Shown piece by piece: positions 1 to 10,008 of a stretch of 64,000 bases of DNA. The position numbers and the translations under genes were made by a program. Below the pieces are notes generated by a model. It made no database searches and was not told the DNA's origin. It saw only the letters and a list, made by a program, of their open reading frames with translations. Source of the DNA: Ursus arctos. Taxonomy: Eukaryota; Chordata; Mammalia; Carnivora; Ursidae. Where the stretch lies: assembly GCF_023065955.2 (NCBI RefSeq), contig NW_026622786.1:54359438-54423437 (forward strand), given 5' to 3'. How positions within the stretch are numbered: position 1 is the stretch's first letter; each line of letters begins with the position of its first letter.

Positions 1-540
1 CCTTCCTCGGCCTCTGGCCCGGGCGTGGAGAGCAAAGCGGTGCAGACGGGCGCGGGACGCCGGGCGCCGACCAGCTCGGGAGGGCGCGGGCAGGGGCAAC
101 GGGGGGAGGGGGGTGTCAGGGACGCCGAGCCCCCGTAGTCGAAAGTCCCGTTTTAAGGACTGGCCTGATAGATTACTTTCTACTTAAAGATCCAGCTGGA
201 GGCGGGGCCACGTGACCGCGCGTGACGTCAGGGCCGCGGCGGAGCCGGCCAAACTCAAGTTGGTTCAGGGAATTGTCAACAAAGGGACGAGAGACGCGCG
301 ACTCAGCACCGCACCGTGCGCCAGCAACTCGCGGGCTCCGAGGGCGTCCTGGCCCGCCCCGGGACCCCAGCCTAGGCTGGAACCCCGCGCGGGGGTCGAG
401 GGAGCCTATGGGTGTGAGTGCTGGAGGGTGGGTGTGAGAGAGTGAGGGCGTGGACCTGGGAGCGTCCGCGGGACCCGGCAGCTCTTGCTGCTGTGCCCTC
501 CCTGCTCCCTCTCCCTTCCCCCTTCCCCCCATTTGCCAAC
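1..540. promoter_or_regulatory. CpG island, first sub-block
   Basis: Very GC-rich with many CpG dinucleotides that have not decayed to TpG, which marks an unmethylated promoter-type island. It carries a cluster of classic proximal promoter motifs at 201-230. Frames of 70-136 codons cross it on both strands, but their composition (proline, arginine, glycine, alanine) is what any GC-rich DNA gives, and no known domain is visible. The island runs off the left edge, so the transcription unit it serves may lie outside the window. Confidence 0.7.
201..230. promoter_or_regulatory. GC box, E-box and CRE cluster
   Basis: Within 30 bases there is GGCGGGGCC (201-209, Sp/KLF type), CACGTG (209-214, bHLH-ZIP E-box) and the perfect palindrome TGACGTCA (223-230, CREB/ATF site). 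Such close packing is typical of a core-proximal promoter. Occupancy is inference. Confidence 0.5.
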
Positions 541-987
541 ACTCCTTAGGCTGGGACAGGGCTATGTAGAAGGAGATTCCCATTCCATTTTTCTTTTTAA
601 AGAAAAACTTAGTAGTCTCTGTTTTGTTTTAGGGGTTTGATTCTTTTTAGCTCTTGAGTAAGGGCTGCGCACCCAGCGCCGTTTTGCTAATTAGACTTCA
701 GAACCCCTCCTGCCTCAGTGCTCTTTAGGCAGAGACACGTACTGAGGGGACAAGTACCTTTCCCCCCCCCAAAACCAAACTACCCGGGAACTGCCTTCGC
801 TTTCCCCGCTCGATGTGGGCGTGTTATATATGTATGTGTGTGTGTATATATATATATACCCTCCCCCCCAGCGCGCGAGGCTACAACAGCATCAGCTGGG
901 GTTCCCGAAGGTCAGAAAATAGTTATTGATTAATCTATTAGAATAGTTGCCGACAGAAATAAAAACGACGTAAAATAGCAGTGAACC
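541..987. other. Inter-island sequence, no gene seen
   Basis: T-rich and mixed sequence between two CpG-rich blocks. Contains a C/A homopolymer-like run near 762-776 and a TA/TG microsatellite (824-858). No coding or RNA feature recognised. Confidence 0.5.
824..858. repeat. (TA/TG)n microsatellite
   Basis: Alternating purine-pyrimidine run of TATA, TGTG and TATATA units. Simple repeat. Confidence 0.85.
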
Positions 988-1100
988 TATAAATAAAGAG
1001 GCAGTAACTAGCTGCTGGGAGTTGTTAAACGACTTAGCATGTGAAAAAGTCGGAAATGAGGCGCTGGGGAAGGAGCCGGGACTCAGCGGCCTGGGTAAGT
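988..1100 (+). promoter_or_regulatory. Candidate TATA promoter and first-exon donor
   Basis: TATAAATA lies at 988-995. About 100 bases downstream is a consensus splice donor, CTGG followed by GTAAGT (1095-1100). A transcript starting roughly 25-30 bases after the TATA-like box, near 1,018-1,025, would give a first exon of about 75 bases ending at 1,094. No long frame spans it, so it would be 5' UTR. Candidate acceptors on the same strand lie at 36,610 and 45,956. Promoter activity and the splice are inference. Confidence 0.3.
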
Positions 1101-2386
1101 CGAGTGGAGCGGAGAAGATGCTTCCGGGCCTCTACTTTAGACGCTGCGCTCGGGCTGGGACGGCAGAACGCCGGGAACTGGCGATGTGACTTCCCGGGCC
1201 TCGCGGCCCAGCTTCTTGGGAGCGAGGGGCGGCCTCGGGTCTGCGGGTGGGCTAGGCTCTCAGCTGCTGCTAACTAACGTGGATTCTTTCCTCCAAGATT
1301 TAACTTCCGCGGAAACCAGTAGCAGAGCGGGTGGAGGAGGCGAGGATGCGGCTAGTACACACCGAGTTTCCATGGCGAGGAAAATCACTGGTGGTAGGAA
1401 AGGCTATGGGGATTTAACTGGGATTGGGGGTGGGGGATCGCAAACCCACCACGGGTGCGTGGCATTGCCCGTGCTCTTGGACCTCGCACTTCGGAATAGT
1501 GCTCCCGACCGGGTGAGTCCGCGATGCGCCACCTCTCTCCTCTAAGTTTTAGGCCGCCTGAAAGCGAGCTGCAAGCGCCTGCCGGGTGTGGCGGGCTCCT
1601 TGAACCCAAGCCCTGTCTGTTCGCCCAGTCCTGGGAGGAGAATGCCGGCCTCACCAGAGGAAGGAGAAGAAGGCGAGAGGTCCGGGAGGATATAGTTGGT
1701 GAAATATTTACAGAAGACGCTAGGAAATCGATTTAATTCTTTGTGGACAGTGGTGCTTCTGATTCCCTCTGTCTGTGTCTCTCTCGCCTACGATTCCCTC
1801 AATCCTTGGCCTAGAAAAAAAAATCCGTAAACTTACTTCATTATAGGCAGTGAGACACACAGATTGAGTTTCATTTCCATTAGAGAATTTCCTGGATATA
1901 ACACTAGCCCATTGGATCTCTATTTCGCAGAAAGTTCTGGTTTGTGCCGGGGATGGGGCGGGGGAAGCAGTGGCAGTTACTCCACCTGAGACACCGAAGA
2001 AACTCCAAAGTTTGTGGTTTTATTTGTATCTAAATGGTACCCCGTTGTACCTGACCCTAAAATGCATCTGTGAGTTGATTTCCGCAGCTGCACCTTTTTG
2101 TGGCCCCGCAGGTCTGCACCGTTTGCAATGCCATCTGGACAGCCCTCCGCGAAACCGACCCGAGCGGCGCGAGCTGGCAGCCCACCACTGTACGCGGCTG
2201 CAGAGTTCGCGGCTGCAACTCTCCGAGCAACCCAATAATGACAAAAGGAAGGTCGAAGGACAAAAAAAGAACCCGAAATTTAAAATTCAGAAATTACTTT
2301 TGCCCAGCTTCGGCTGTCCAGCTGCAGTGGGAGGCGCGGGCCGCGAGCCCTGTAGCAGCCCAAGAGGCTGGACCGACGCGGCCGCG

Positions 2387-2423
<37 letters not shown>

Positions 2424-2700
2424 TGTGTACGTGTGCGCGCGCGGGAGTGTAGCGGCTCCAGGGGCTGCCCTTGGTAGTCCTCTTAAAGTAGCCTCCAAAT
2501 GAGCCCAATTTCGATTCTGCTGCCCGCCAGGGCTGGCTCTCAGGACTCCCTCGGCGCTGCTGGTAGCTGCCTCGCCCTCCCTCGGCTAAGACCTGGCCTG
2601 ATGCGTTCATTCCCCGGTGTCTCATTGGAACCTCCCTGGGGGAAGGGGTGGGGGGTGAACAACTCCCAGCCGCCAGTTCCATTTGTTGCGCTTTTTTCAT
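1040..2700. promoter_or_regulatory. CpG-rich block, second part
   Basis: CpG-dense sequence with AT-richer pockets near 1,730-2,090. It is free of SINEs and LINEs, unusual for this window, which suggests selection against insertions as in promoters and regulatory domains of developmental genes. Overlapping frames on both strands show no recognisable protein. Confidence 0.55.
2390..2446. repeat. (TG)n/(CG)n Z-DNA-prone microsatellite
   Basis: A pure TG run passes into TACGTGTG units and then CGCGCGCG, so purine-pyrimidine alternation is almost unbroken for over 50 bases inside the CpG-rich block. Confidence 0.85.
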
Positions 2701-2861
2701 TCGACACAATAAAAGTCAAATTAATTGATTCATACCATTAATTACGGCGCGTAGCGTGAAAAGCAACGCTTCCCCTCGGTTAGAGATCTATTGTGCTAAT
2801 CTCTTGTTCAATCAGTGTTACCATCTGATGCCGGGTCTGGCCCTTACAGAAACTTTTCGAC
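2701..2861. promoter_or_regulatory. AT-rich pocket with homeodomain motifs
   Basis: Between two GC-rich blocks. TTAATTGATT (2721-2730) and CATTAATTACGG (2736-2747) are homeodomain-type cores 5 bases apart. Regulatory role is inference. Confidence 0.3.
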
Positions 2862-3180
2862 TCGATTAGCTAAATGATGAGACGTTGCAGGACCTACTGG
2901 CTGCGGCCCCGACGTCCGTCGCCCGCGCCGGCCCAACCGCTTAATATCGATTTCCAGCGAAGGCAGCGGATTTTCCCGCGACCACTCTCGACTGGCGCAC
3001 CCGCCACCGTTCTCCCCCTTCCAGGCGGACAGTACCACCAGCGCAACCTCCCGGGGCCGGAAGGAGGCAAAGCGACGGCCCAGGTGGGAGGCCGGAAGGT
3101 TCCCGCAGTTCCCGCTGCGGGATGCCGCCCGGGCGGAAGAGCCGGAGCCCATAGCGGTGCAGGGACCTGCCCTACTTTTG
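2862..3180. promoter_or_regulatory. CpG island, third sub-block
   Basis: Short CpG-dense segment with GC-box-like and CCGG motifs. No supported coding sequence. Confidence 0.55.
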
Positions 3181-4616
3181 GGCTAAGTAAATCCTGTTTG
3201 CCGCGTAATTGCAGTTTGCAGCTAAGAGCCCACAAATCGTCAGATACTGCCAAACTTCAGGACAGAGCGAGACTGAAGAAGCGAGACAGCTACAGAGAGA
3301 AAGTGACACATTCGTGAGGGGAAGAAAAATGTGATAGAGGGAATGGAAATATTGAGGGGAGGAAGAAATGTGGATAAATATATTCTGGGTCGCAGAGGGT
3401 TACTGGGGGAGATGGAAAGAAGGAGAAGGAGTACATACACAAAATAATTATGAGTGAGAGTAACTACTTGGGTCACAACACGCAAACTTCCCTGGAGGGA
3501 TTTAAAGAAGGTGGCAGCCAGCTGTCTCACCTGTTCAAAGGTTTGAAACCTTTCAACCAAAGGTGAAGGGAATAAGTCTCCCTCTGTTTCTCCTGGGGCC
3601 GACAGAGTCCGTGGTACCCAGATGGGGCAGCCATTCAGACGGGAGCCGTCGAGGGCGGGGTGGTGGTAGTGCTGCAGGGGACTGATTTCCTAGAAACAGG
3701 AAACAAGAAAAGTGGAGTACGGATCGATAAGAAGGAAATTGAGATGTCTTGGGGGAGGGGCGTTTTAGTGTGTTCTGGGTGGGTGAGATGGGGGTGGGGG
3801 AGAAGTGGATGGAACAATTTATGACGGAGAAGAGGAAATTAATTACAACTCAATTTGGGTTCTTAAGTGGTCAACACGGGAGGAGGGGCACGGTCAGAGT
3901 GTGTGGGAGGCAGGAATGGCCCACCTACTCTTCGCCAGGACCAAGCGAACCCAAGTGCCTTCTTCTTCCTCCTTTAAGTCAGAGTATATGCCAATGGCTT
4001 GAATAAATCGTTGGCCCGAAGTGAGACAGAATCCTCATGCCGGTGAGCGGTTGCACTTTTCTTATAATCCGGGGAGATGGGACCAGGTTCTGCGCAGTGA
4101 GGGGAGCATCCCCCACCGAGAGCAGCCTTCCCCTCTCCATTGCAGAGGGAACGAAACTTAGGTAGAGCCCATTTGGAAAATACCCCTCCTTTCTCTCCCC
4201 TCCGCCGCACCCCCCCCCGCCCCAAGAACCAAAGTCGGCTCCTTCTCGACAATCTTCATAGATTTATTAAACAATTATCAGCCTCTACCTGGATGGCCAC
4301 CACCGAGGAAGGTGGGACGGGCCGAGATGATACCCAGGTCGCGAACCCACCCAGCTTATTTCTGTTTCCAAATGGGTGGCATTTTAAACGCACTTCCCAC
4401 CAACCTTGTATATGTCTCCAGATATCTTAGGGGTAAAAAAAAGGGGGGGGGCAATTTAACGGTTTTGTTTGGATTTTCATCTTAAAACTTCATTTACTTT
4501 CAAGGTGTCCACCACTCAGGGCCCATGCCAAGAAGTGCCTATAAATGGCGAAAACCAAAGGGAAGAAGGAGTTAGAGGGAGAGAGAGAGAGGATGGTTTC
4601 GAATTTATTTATATTG
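3181..4616. other. Repeat-free purine-rich sequence
   Basis: About 1.4 kb without recognisable transposons or genes. It holds GA-rich stretches (3,300-3,440, 4,560-4,595), a C run near 4,210-4,220 and a G run near 4,443-4,451. The one notable element is the palindrome at 3,527-3,566. Confidence 0.4.
3519..3566. promoter_or_regulatory. E-box pair and 40-bp imperfect palindrome
   Basis: Two E-boxes, CAGCTG (3519-3524) and CACCTG (3528-3533), run into an imperfect palindrome (3527-3566). Its core AAAGGTTTgAAACCTTT is an exact 8+1+8 inverted repeat and its outer ends TCACCT and AGGTGA are complementary. TTCAAAGG and CCAAAGG resemble TCF/LEF or HNF4-type half sites. The structure is seen directly; the binding factors are inference. 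Confidence 0.4.
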
Positions 4617-4790
4617 GAAATGTATAAACATCCATTCTGTAAAAGGCAACACGTTTAATTAACGATGAGAGAGCAGTTAGGGGCAGAAAGCTAGTAAAAT
4701 TGTGTGATAAATTTATAGCATTGTTAGCGTGCTTTTAATTATGGCTATTATGTTAATTATTTCACATTAGCATGGAGTTAGCAGCAGCAT
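4617..4790. promoter_or_regulatory. Homeodomain/forkhead motif cluster
   Basis: AT-rich, repeat-free segment with TATAAACA (4623-4630, forkhead-like), TTTAATTAA (4654-4662), TTTTAATTA (4733-4741) and GTTAATTA (4752-4759). Spacing and placement between CpG blocks suit a conserved enhancer. Conservation was not tested. Confidence 0.3.
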
Positions 4791-5116
4791 GTCAGATTTA
4801 ATCAAAACGAGCCTTTCTCTAGAAAATTGTTCTTTTCATCCACGAGGAGAAAGGTCCTGGGCAGGATCGGGGCTTAAAAATGACTTGGCATTGAAATCTC
4901 GAGTCTTTCCGACACGGTTTGGAGCGATGCGGCCCGACCCGGCTGACGGCTGGGTCCCTCCAGGCTACCGGCAGCTTGCGGAGGAGCCGAGGGCTGGGTT
5001 TTTAGGAATTCACCATTTTCACCCCCTTCGGAGCCGACACTTCATCATATGGGATCATTCTGTCAAACAATATGATGCTGCTCATTTTTATCTGTCCCAC
5101 TTTACAAAACCCCCAT

Positions 5117-6170
5117 TCAGCCCGCCGAGGAGCAACAAAAGCCTCGGAGCGGCGCTGCGGCCGCTGGCTGCCACTGCCCGCCCGGCGCGCCAGACTGAAA
5201 GGCAACAGGGGCCGAGGAAAGTAGGCGGCGGGCGCGCGCGCCCCTCGCCGCCCGAGGGAACGCGGCCTGCCAGAGCCCGCGCGCCCAGGTGACCAGCCCT
5301 CGGGTGTGGTCCGGGCGGGACACGCCTCTCCCAGGCCCGCACCCGCCCGCGGCCTCCCCGCGGGCGCAGGGCAGTAGCACCTTTCTCTCCCCTCGAGCGA
5401 CTTGCCCACCCAGGCCACATCGATTTCTTAATCACTGCCGATCGATTTATTGGGAGCAAATAAATAGCCCATTTTGGAAATGTTTCAATTGTTGCCTTGA
5501 TGGTTGGGGCGCTGACGCGGGCGGGCGCGCAGGGCCGAGGGGCGCGCGCCGGAAGGGGCTTGTGGGAAAGTGCGGAGCGCAAAGGCCGTGCGCCGCTCGC
5601 CGCGGGAGTCTTGTGTGTGCGCGCGCGGGGCCGCCCACCACAGGTGCCCCTGTGCCTCCATCTCGGGCGACGCCTCGGCCTCCTCGAAGGTCCGGCTTCC
5701 TCCTCTCGCATTCAGCTCCCTCTGGCGGCGGGGCGGGCATGAGCTCAGCGCCAGCCTTTCCACCTTGTCACGTCCAGGCAAGTTCGCCCGGGGTTCTGAT
5801 TCCTTAGTAAAGTTTTCCCTCAGGCCACCGAGCGGCCCTGAGTCCAGTCCCTGGGACGCTCTCAGGTAGAGGCGTCTCGGGCCCAGAGCAGCTTGCGCCC
5901 ACGTCGCCGGCCTTCCGGCCCAGGCCTGCGGACGCTACTGCCTCCCGTCCCTGGGTCGGGAGCGGCCTTCGCGCGCAGGACCACTCGGGCCCCCGCCCTT
6001 CCCGGCACAGGGCTGTGGACGCGCCAGCTGTTGCCTTATTTTTAGCGCCATTCCATTCGCGCGGTTATATTTAACTCGATCCACTCCTCCGAGGAGGTCG
6101 CTCGGACATCGAATTCTCTACATCGCAGCCTGGACCCGCCCGCCTTGCCTCAGGGGCGGGCCCTCAGGGG
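5117..6170. promoter_or_regulatory. CpG island, fourth and densest sub-block
   Basis: Long run with very high GC and abundant CpG, including GCGCGC tracts. Frames up to 207 codons cross it on both strands, but several overlap in different frames, which shows they reflect base composition. It ends near a MEF2-like CTTATTTTTAG and GCGCCATTCCATTCGCGCGG around 6,034-6,064. Probably a promoter or exon-bearing island; no transcript can be assigned. Confidence 0.65.
5417..5505. promoter_or_regulatory. AT-rich motif block inside CpG island
   Basis: An abrupt AT-rich insert within the GC-dense island. ATCGATTT occurs twice (5419-5426 and 5441-5448), resembling CUT/ONECUT sites. GCAAATAAATAG, CCCATTTTGG and CAATTGTTGCCTTGATGG follow. 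The sharp composition change suggests a constrained enhancer or promoter element. Confidence 0.35.
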
Positions 6171-6917
6171 CAGATTGGAAAACCCCTGCTTAAGAATCTT
6201 TGACATCTCTGGAGTTTGGCTAGGAGAGGGGAGGTTGAGAGGGCTGGTTCTAGGAGCAGTAGCTACCGCGCCTGCATGCACACTAGTAGAGGTGCACTCT
6301 TGTGTGGGGGAGGGGAGTATGGCGAATTTGCCAGTCCCTACAGAAGGCTTCTCTGCGGGGAGTATCGGGTCCAGTTCCTTCTTATGCATGGCCCAGACGA
6401 TCCAGGTGACGTGGAAGACTTCCTACAACTCTGCCCTTCGGAAAGTTTATGACTTTTTGTATTCATGCAGAAATCCCCTCTCCTCCCTACTCCCAAACAC
6501 ACACTCAACAGGGTACTTAAATTTGAGTAGTATGTTGGCTCAGTTCCAGCCCTGTCTTTCCTTGACAAAATCTCAAGAAGCCCATGTCATTGGCTCAGTT
6601 ACTTCCTGGGGAAAAGACCCACTTAGATAACATATAGAAACACCATTCTAACATGTACTTTACTCACTCAGGTCAAACTGAATTTACAAACAATGCAAAA
6701 GCCACGTACTAAAGGTACACATTCAGATGTGACATGACCTGGGATATGGAAACATGTTGTTAGAATTTTATTTCTCCTTCTAACACTTTTAAAGAAAGAA
6801 CTTTCTTAACTTTCGGTCCAACGTGTGTATTTATGGTAGCCTCTTTTTGTAGAACTCCCTACAATGTGTAGAAGAAGGATGGAAGTCATACAGCTGAATT
6901 CAGGGGGAGAGGATATA
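6171..6917. other. Unique sequence, no gene seen
   Basis: Transition from CpG island to ordinary AT-rich DNA. Frames of 76-161 codons occur but overlap on both strands and show no known domain. Confidence 0.4.
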
Positions 6918-7470
6918 CAGTTGACCCTTGAACAACACAGTTTGAAATTTACAGATCCACTAATAGGCAGGGCTTTTTCCCATAGAGTATGGTACTATAA
7001 ATGCATTTTCTCTTCCTTATGATTTTCTTTAAAAAAAAAAAGATTTTATTTATTTATTTGAGAGAGAAGAAGAGCGAGAAAGCAAGAGAGCAGGAGCAGG
7101 GCAGGTGGGGCAGAGGGAGTGGGAGAAGCAGACCCCCTGCTGAGCAGGGGCCAAAGGGCTCCATCCCAGGATCCTAGGATCACTACTGGAGCCTGAGCTG
7201 AAGACACACTTAACCGACTGAGCCACCCAGTCACCCCTTTCTTATGATTTTCTTAATAACATTTTTTTTCTAGCTTACTTTATTGTAAGAATATAGTGTA
7301 TAATACATACACAATATATGCGTTCATTGGCTGTTCATGTTATTGGTAAGGCTTCCTGTCAACAGTAGACTATTAATAGCTAAGTTTTGGGTATGTCAGA
7401 AGTTATAGGCAAATTACCAGCTACTTAGGGGTGGATGCTCCTAATCCCAGCATTGTTCAAGGGTTAACTG
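6918..7470. mobile_element. Tigger2-type DNA transposon remnant
   Basis: Ends CAGTTGACCCTTGAACAA and its reverse complement with one mismatch (TTGTTCAAGGGTTAACTG). Flanked by TA on both sides (6916-6917, 7471-7472), the target duplication of Tc1/mariner elements. The interior matches the known short Tigger2 sequence (TTATGATTTTCTTAATAACATT, split by the SINE). It is non-autonomous, lacks the transposase, and is interrupted by the SINE at 7,029. Confidence 0.8.
7029..7235 (-). mobile_element. CAN SINE inside Tigger2
   Basis: Reverse-oriented: A/T tail and TTTATTTATTTGAGAGAG first, tRNA-like head (GAGCCACCCAG) last. Target duplication CTTATGATTTTCTT at 7,015-7,028 and 7,237-7,250, so the SINE is younger than the DNA transposon. 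Confidence 0.9.
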
Positions 7471-7472
7471 TA

Positions 7473-7912
7473 TTTAACTGTATAAATAAATGTACATATA
7501 TTCATTTACTCATCTGTTAATATTATATTGAACAGTTCTAGACTCTGGAAAATGCTAGGGAGGAAAAGAATTAAATTCAAGGTTCCAGGGTGATAAGTAC
7601 TATGATAGATGTAGACAGAGCACTTAAGAGGTCTCAGTGGGAAATGAGAAAATGTGAAGATTTCCAATACAGAAGATATTAGTGACCAGCTAGCTCTAAT
7701 GTCAGGGGCATTGGAGACAATTAGGAAGGAGTAAATTAGAACTTAAGACACTTTGGGAAAACAAAGTACTAAGATGCCTAATTGTACTTCTAGATAGCAG
7801 GTACTTAGTACTGTACTTGGATAGAGGGAAATGGGAATAGAGTGTGACAGGGAAACAGGAAGAAGGAAGAAGGTATAGAATAAAAATAGAACTTTGCTTA
7901 GAAATTTGGCCT
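7473..7912. other. Unique sequence, no gene seen
   Basis: AT-rich intergenic or intronic DNA without recognisable features. Confidence 0.4.
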
Positions 7913-8115
7913 ATGGGATGCCTGGGTGCCTTAGTCAGTTAAGCGTCTGCCTCTGGCTCAGGTCATGATCCCACATACCTGGGATGGAGTCCCGTATCAG
8001 GTTCTTTGCTCAGTGGAGAGCCTGCTTCTACCTCTGCCTGCTGCTCCACCTGCTTATGTTCGCCCTTTCTCTCTGACAAATAAATAAATAAAATCTTAAA
8101 AAAAAAAAAGAAAAA
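7913..8115 (+). mobile_element. CAN SINE
   Basis: Forward copy from GGGATGCCTGGGTG to AAATAAATAAAATCTT plus A tail. Target duplication GAAATTTGGYCT at 7,901 and 8,116. Confidence 0.92.
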
Positions 8116-8339
8116 GAAATTTGGTCTAGGTCCAGTATGACCCATTTTAGATTACATGGAAGTACTTCGACTAACACATGGGAGAAATATACAAGGGAAC
8201 AGAGATATAAGGAAAAGATCCTATGGAAGAGACTGACAGGGAGAAACTATTGACTGGCTGGTAGGCCCATCTACTTTTCTAACCTTATTATATTAGTTCA
8301 TCAAGGGCCAGGCACTGGAACTATAGGAGTAAATGAGGT

Positions 8340-8425
8340 AGGCTCCACTTTTACGATGTTAACTCCACAAGGTCAGGGATTTTCATCTATTGTGTTCACT
8401 GTTGTATCCCTGGCCTCCAGCTGAA
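8340..8425 (+). mobile_element. L2-like LINE 3' fragment
   Basis: CTCCACAAGGTCAGGGATTT ... TGTATCCCTGGCCTCCAG matches the known 3' part of LINE-2. Old and short. Confidence 0.45.
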
Positions 8426-8559
8426 CATTCCTTGGGTAGGGAGTGGGGTGAAGGTTGGGGGGGAGGGTGAAGATGGGAAGGGGGAAGTCATGCTCAATAT
8501 ATATTGGCTAAATGAAGGAATCAGTAAGGCACAGCCCTACTCTGATGGGTGACTTATTC

Positions 8560-9210
8560 AAGAAAATCCATAGCTAAAATATAGTGTGATGAATTATAAA
8601 TACTTGTAGAATGTTAAAGGAGTGCAGAGTAGACATACCTAACTCTGCCTGGAAAAGACAAGGAGTGTGTAGGAAGCTTTCCCAAAGGAAATAATGCTCG
8701 AGCTGTCTTGAATAATGGTAACTGCTGTTAGGTGGATGAAAAGAGGAAAAGAGTTCTAGGCAGATAACACAGCATGAGCAAAGACACAGAGGAGACATAA
8801 GGAGGAGCATATAGTTTAATATGACTGAAATAGGAGGTGGGGGAGTGGCTGGAGTTGATACTAGAGAGCTAGACAAGGGTGAAGTCATGAAGATTCCCGA
8901 ATATTGGGCGAAAGAGCCTGAAGGTGATAAGGAATCACTGATGGGTTTCAACTTTACGATTGGCATGGCATGATCAGAGTAAAATTTTAGAACAATCTTT
9001 TAGGGGCATGTGAAGGATATACTAGATGGAGTAAGACTGGAGGTAGTAAGCAGGCTATTTCAGTTATCTCAAAAGTGGTGAAGATGTGGCTCAAATGATT
9101 GGGAGTGGGACTGGAGAGAGGCCATGAATTGGAGAAGGATTTAGGAGGTTAAATTGTTAGGACTAAGTGCCTGATGAATAAAGGAGAAGGAGTTCATGTA
9201 AACTTCTAAA
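8560..9210. mobile_element. Ancient interspersed repeat, family unassigned
   Basis: Phrases such as 'GAAAAGAGTTCTAGGCAGATAA', 'GAGTGGCTGGAGT' and 'TGAAGGTGATAAGGAATCACTGATGGGTTT' match a widespread mammalian repeat that also appears, diverged, near 18.2-18.75 kb and 23.1-23.4 kb. I recognise the pattern but cannot name the family. Confidence 0.4.
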
Positions 9211-9489
9211 TATGAAATTTGGGTATCTGGAGGAAATGTTGGGAGAATACAGATGGAGGAACATTCTAGTCTCTTGTTCCTCAATCATCCACATGACTAT
9301 CCATTATCTCCTTAAATATCAGTTAGAGCATGACAGTCACTTTCTGATCAAAAACCTCATTGTTCATACAAGAAAAGCCAACTCTTTAGGAAAGTATTTT
9401 AGGTGTGCCATGATCAGCTTACCTTCTAGTTTCATTTGTACTCCATGCTCCAGCTCCATGAGACTGTATACTATTCTCAGGATGTACCA

Positions 9490-9655
9490 TGAACTCCATT
9501 ATTTACCAGTTATGTGACTTTGAGCTAATTCCTTAGACTTTTGTACCTTATTTCCTCATCTGTAAAATGAGGATAATAATACCTTCCTTATGTGGTTGTT
9601 GTAAGGATTAAATATACCCAAAACACTTAGAACGTTTTAACACATACTTAAAATT
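9490..9655 (+). mobile_element. MIR SINE
   Basis: Contains the MIR core and 3' motif (TTATGTGACTTTGAGC, then CCTCATCTGTAAAATGAGG, then GTTGTTGTAAGGATTAAAT). Confidence 0.8.
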
Positions 9656-10008
9656 TTTTAAATAGCTGTGTCTTTGAAAAATGCCTTTTCCTGTTTTCTG
9701 ACTGAAAGACGTAGTCCCAGCCTTCCAGGAATTTTCAGAGTAGTTGTAAGAGTAAGAGAGGCAGACATTGTAAGCCCTGGAAGGTAGAGGTTGAGAGGCT
9801 TAGATTATTATTATCTTTATCCTGAAAGGGACTATTGTAGAATTTTGAGCAGGGAAGTGATATGACTGGATATGTGTTTTAACAATATCACTCCGTCATC
9901 AGTGTGGAAAATGACTGAAAGGAGAAGATGAGTTTAGTTTTTTCATACTGAGTTGGAGGTGCTGGTTGAAATTTCTGAGTAGAGATAATAGGAGATAAGA
10001 GTTTAAAG
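9656..10008. other. Ancient-repeat-like sequence, no gene
   Basis: Contains 'TTTTGAGCAGGGAAGTGATATGACTGGA' type phrases of the same unassigned ancient repeat as 8.6 kb. No coding feature. Confidence 0.35.

Noticed and set aside
173..583. Reading frames of 70-207 codons in the CpG block (also 2,287-2,709, 5,088-5,711, 5,289-5,807)
   Set aside because: They overlap on both strands, have GC-driven composition and contain no recognisable domain; long frames are expected in such DNA.
1..6200. Assigning the CpG block to a named developmental gene such as FOXA1
   Set aside because: I looked for the FOXA1 first coding exon on the minus strand and for homeobox or forkhead codons on both strands and found none; synteny is needed.
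8574..8963. 130-codon reverse frame at 8,574-8,966
   Set aside because: Lies in an ancient interspersed repeat and its flank; no domain, no splice logic.
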